DNA of 64,000 nucleotides, from NCBI RefSeq assembly GCF_022878925.1, contig NZ_CP084629.1, forward strand, positions 1 to 64,000. The letters run 5' to 3'. Positions 62,409 through 64,000 of this stretch are shown here, one piece after another (the stretch's first letter is position 1; every line of letters begins with the position of its first letter). Position numbers and translations under genes: made by a program. Under the pieces are notes generated by a model. It worked only from the letters and a program-made list of their open reading frames with translations. It did no database searches and had not been told where the DNA came from. This DNA is from Caballeronia sp. TF1N1. GTDB taxonomy: Bacteria > Pseudomonadota > Gammaproteobacteria > Burkholderiales > Burkholderiaceae.

Positions 62409-63812
62409 ATGAAGAATAATCGTCTGGTCGTAATTTCGTGCTATTTAGGCACCCTAATCTTGTCCGCATGCGGTGGCGGTGGCAGTGACGGAACGCCGTC
62501 GAGCGTCGTCAACAGCGCAACCGATCCCCTTGCGGTGGTGGATATCGCCAAGCATCCTGCTTCGGTGAGCGGCACCGTCATTCCCCCGGCCACGTCGATC
62601 AGCGACTCGTCGGGCGCGGTGTGGACGGTCAAGAGCGGCGTGGTGTATCGCGCCAATCAGAAAGCCGGCTTCTCGCAGGACGTGATCGCGCTGCTTTGGT
62701 ACGCAGGCAAGATCTATCAGCAGAACGTGAACAAGCTCTGGTGGGTCTGGCAGAACAACACGTGGGCAGTTTCGGCCGATCCGCGCCCTGCAGCTTCGAC
62801 GCCCGCCAGCACGCCGGCATCGACGAATGCGGGTTCGACTTCGGGCTCTGCTTCCGGTTCGACCACGACAGCCATGCCGTTCTTCGGCGTCAACGAGCAC
62901 TATGCCTACGGCGGCGTCTATTCGTCGACGCCGCTCAGCACGCAGGCTTCGACCATGGTCGACCTCGGCCTGACGGGCATTCGGCAGGACGTGCACGGTT
63001 ACGATCAGATCGACACGCTCGCGAACAAGGTCATTCCCGGATTAGGTTCCAGTGTCACGGTGATGCCGCTGATCGATGCCTATCCGTGGGACGATCCTTC
63101 GTTGAACGGCAAGACGCCGACCGAAGACAGCGCCTACGCATATGCGTATTCCATGGCCGCTTATGCCGCGACCAAGCTCAAGGGCGTGCCGGTCGTCGAG
63201 TTCGGCAACGAGTACGACCTCGACACGCATAACCGCAAGATTGCAAACGATGGCGTGAACGTTTCCGACTACGACAACACCACGTGGCCAATCTGGCGCG
63301 GCGCGCTGCGCGGCTATTACGACGGCTGGCGCTCGGTGGATACGGCCGGACAGACGAAGGTCATTGCCACGGCTTCGGCGGGCTTCCTGTACCTCGGCTG
63401 GTACAAGGGCATGTTGACAGGCGTGCAGCCGGATGGCTCGACGGGACATCCGAAGGTGAAGACCGACATCATCCAGTTGCACTGGTACTCGGACGGTCTC
63501 GATCCTGAGAACACGTGGGGCAAGGACGGCACCAACTACAACGTGCTCAAGATCATGCACGACACGTACAACCTGCCAATCATGTTCACGGAAATTGGCG
63601 TGAATATGGACTTTTCGACGGCTCAGGCGCAGGCCTATATCACGAAGACGGTCCCGGAACTTTACGCGGCACGCAGCACGTATAACGTGATCGGCTTCCA
63701 GTGGTACGAGCTCTACGACGATCCTACCGGCGACTACGGCATTCTCACGAATAGCGGCGCGAAGAAGGCGATCTATTCGACGATGAAGGCAGCAGTGGCG
63801 GCTTCGAAGTAA
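62409..63812 (+). CDS. Lipoprotein glycoside hydrolase (clan GH-A-like)
   Basis: A 467-residue secreted lipoprotein. The ATG at 62409 gives a lipoprotein signal with lipobox LSAC (Cys about residue 21) followed by GGGGSD, predicting outer-membrane anchoring. Residues about 65-125 form a repeat-like module rich in Trp (LLWYAGKIYQQNVNKLWWVW), followed by a Ser/Thr/Ala-rich linker. The catalytic barrel from about residue 155 has acid/base Glu in VVEFGNEYDLDT and a likely nucleophile Glu in IMFTEIGVNMD. Divergent from the exopolysaccharide operon, so it may process the same polymer at the cell surface. Family number uncertain. Confidence 0.8.
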   Translation: MKNNRLVVISCYLGTLILSACGGGGSDGTPSSVVNSATDPLAVVDIAKHPASVSGTVIPPATSISDSSGAVWTVKSGVVYRANQKAGFSQDVIALLWYAGKIYQQNVNKLWWVWQNNTWAVSADPRPAASTPASTPASTNAGSTSGSASGSTTTAMPFFGVNEHYAYGGVYSSTPLSTQASTMVDLGLTGIRQDVHGYDQIDTLANKVIPGLGSSVTVMPLIDAYPWDDPSLNGKTPTEDSAYAYAYSMAAYAATKLKGVPVVEFGNEYDLDTHNRKIANDGVNVSDYDNTTWPIWRGALRGYYDGWRSVDTAGQTKVIATASAGFLYLGWYKGMLTGVQPDGSTGHPKVKTDIIQLHWYSDGLDPENTWGKDGTNYNVLKIMHDTYNLPIMFTEIGVNMDFSTAQAQAYITKTVPELYAARSTYNVIGFQWYELYDDPTGDYGILTNSGAKKAIYSTMKAAVAASK

Positions 63813-63835
63813 TCGAGTTTTGCTGTAGTACCAAA

Positions 63836-63874
63836 ACACCCGGCGGAAGGTTCAACATGCCTTCCGCCGGGTGT
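63836..63874. terminator. Strong hairpin between convergent genes at the right end
   Basis: Fifteen paired bases (63836-63850 with 63860-63874; core CACCCGGCGGAAGG) around the loop TTCAACATG. On the minus strand TTTT follows, so it best suits the STAS-domain gene arriving from the right, but it can serve the glycosidase gene as well. Confidence 0.75.
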
Positions 63875-63890
63875 ATCGCATTTCAAGGTC

Positions 63891-64000
63891 TCACGCATTC
63901 GCGACCGAAACGCCCGCGCGCTGAAGAATGTGCTGATTACGCGGTGACAAGTTCGCGAACTGCAAACGCTTCCCTGCCTTTCGATAGCGGTCTTGCAACG
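63891..64000 (-). CDS. C-terminal end of a STAS-domain protein (possibly SulP-type), cut by window edge
   Basis: Only the last 35 codons plus stop are visible (stop at 63893-63891). The peptide LQDRYRKAGKRLQFANLSPR continues with NQHILQRAGVSVANA, which resembles the end of a STAS domain, including the xLxNLSPRxQxxLxRAG pattern seen at the C-terminus of SulP-type anion permeases. Too short for a firm assignment; a free-standing STAS protein is possible. Confidence 0.55.
   Translation of the reverse strand, partial: LQDRYRKAGKRLQFANLSPRNQHILQRAGVSVANA

Overview
The window is high-GC, densely coded DNA of Burkholderiaceae type. A Paraburkholderia/Caballeronia-like soil or plant-associated beta-proteobacterium fits best, judging from the mix of LysR/IclR/GlxA regulators, ABC uptake systems, HutD/HutF/HutG, the argininosuccinate synthase form and Wzc-type exopolysaccharide genes. 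No rRNA, tRNA, CRISPR array, insertion sequence or integrase was seen. Gene calls rest on family motifs read by eye, and no database search was possible.

1-26258 is one large catabolic island. A partial hutG and a LysR gene point left. Rightward run an OpuC-type quaternary-amine ABC importer (1900-5537), a nitrilase-family amidohydrolase, a Rieske oxygenase of the glycine-betaine/stachydrine demethylase type with its ferredoxin reductase, an MmgE/PrpD protein and two FAD oxidoreductases. A GlxA/GbdR-type activator (leftward) and a second LysR, paralogous to the first, follow. Then come a NitT/TauT-type ABC importer, a third FAD (DAO-fold) oxidoreductase, hutD, etfB and etfA. The island closes with an IclR regulator, a polar amino acid (His/Gln-type) ABC importer and hutF. 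Together these look like import of an N-methylated amino acid or betaine, stepwise N-demethylation with electrons passed to ETF, and entry into the lower histidine pathway (formiminoglutamate to formylglutamate to glutamate). The real substrate is unknown; a histidine-derived betaine such as hercynine is one testable idea.

26259-31918: a decayed LysR gene, an MFS permease plus SDR oxidoreductase with an operator-like palindrome, an orphan Flp pilin, a LysR gene and a divergent short-form argC. 31921-40891: an ABC-F ATPase, an 850-bp gap with an orphan intrinsic terminator (possible sRNA), a membrane D-lactate dehydrogenase, an MsbA-like exporter, an SRPBCC protein, a RibD-like reductase and a sugar-efflux type MFS.

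41167-51969: a secreted phytase/esterase-like protein with a His/Asp tail, an azoreductase, an orphan amino-acid binding protein, a cationic amino acid permease and a 45-residue membrane peptide whose ribosome site lies in a hairpin. A small nitrogen-compound cluster follows (Leu/Ile/Val-type binding protein, amidase, DUF2848 protein, LysR, AllA-like ureidoglycolate lyase), then an orphan response regulator. 52398-56205: argG with a strong terminator and a leader inverted repeat, an SDR and a YbfB-type MFS.

56329-64000: an exopolysaccharide locus with a Wzy/WaaL-like polymerase, a PslG-like secreted glycosidase and a Wzc tyrosine kinase in one leftward operon. Diverging from it is a lipoprotein glycosidase. 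The 3' end of a STAS-domain protein runs off the right edge.
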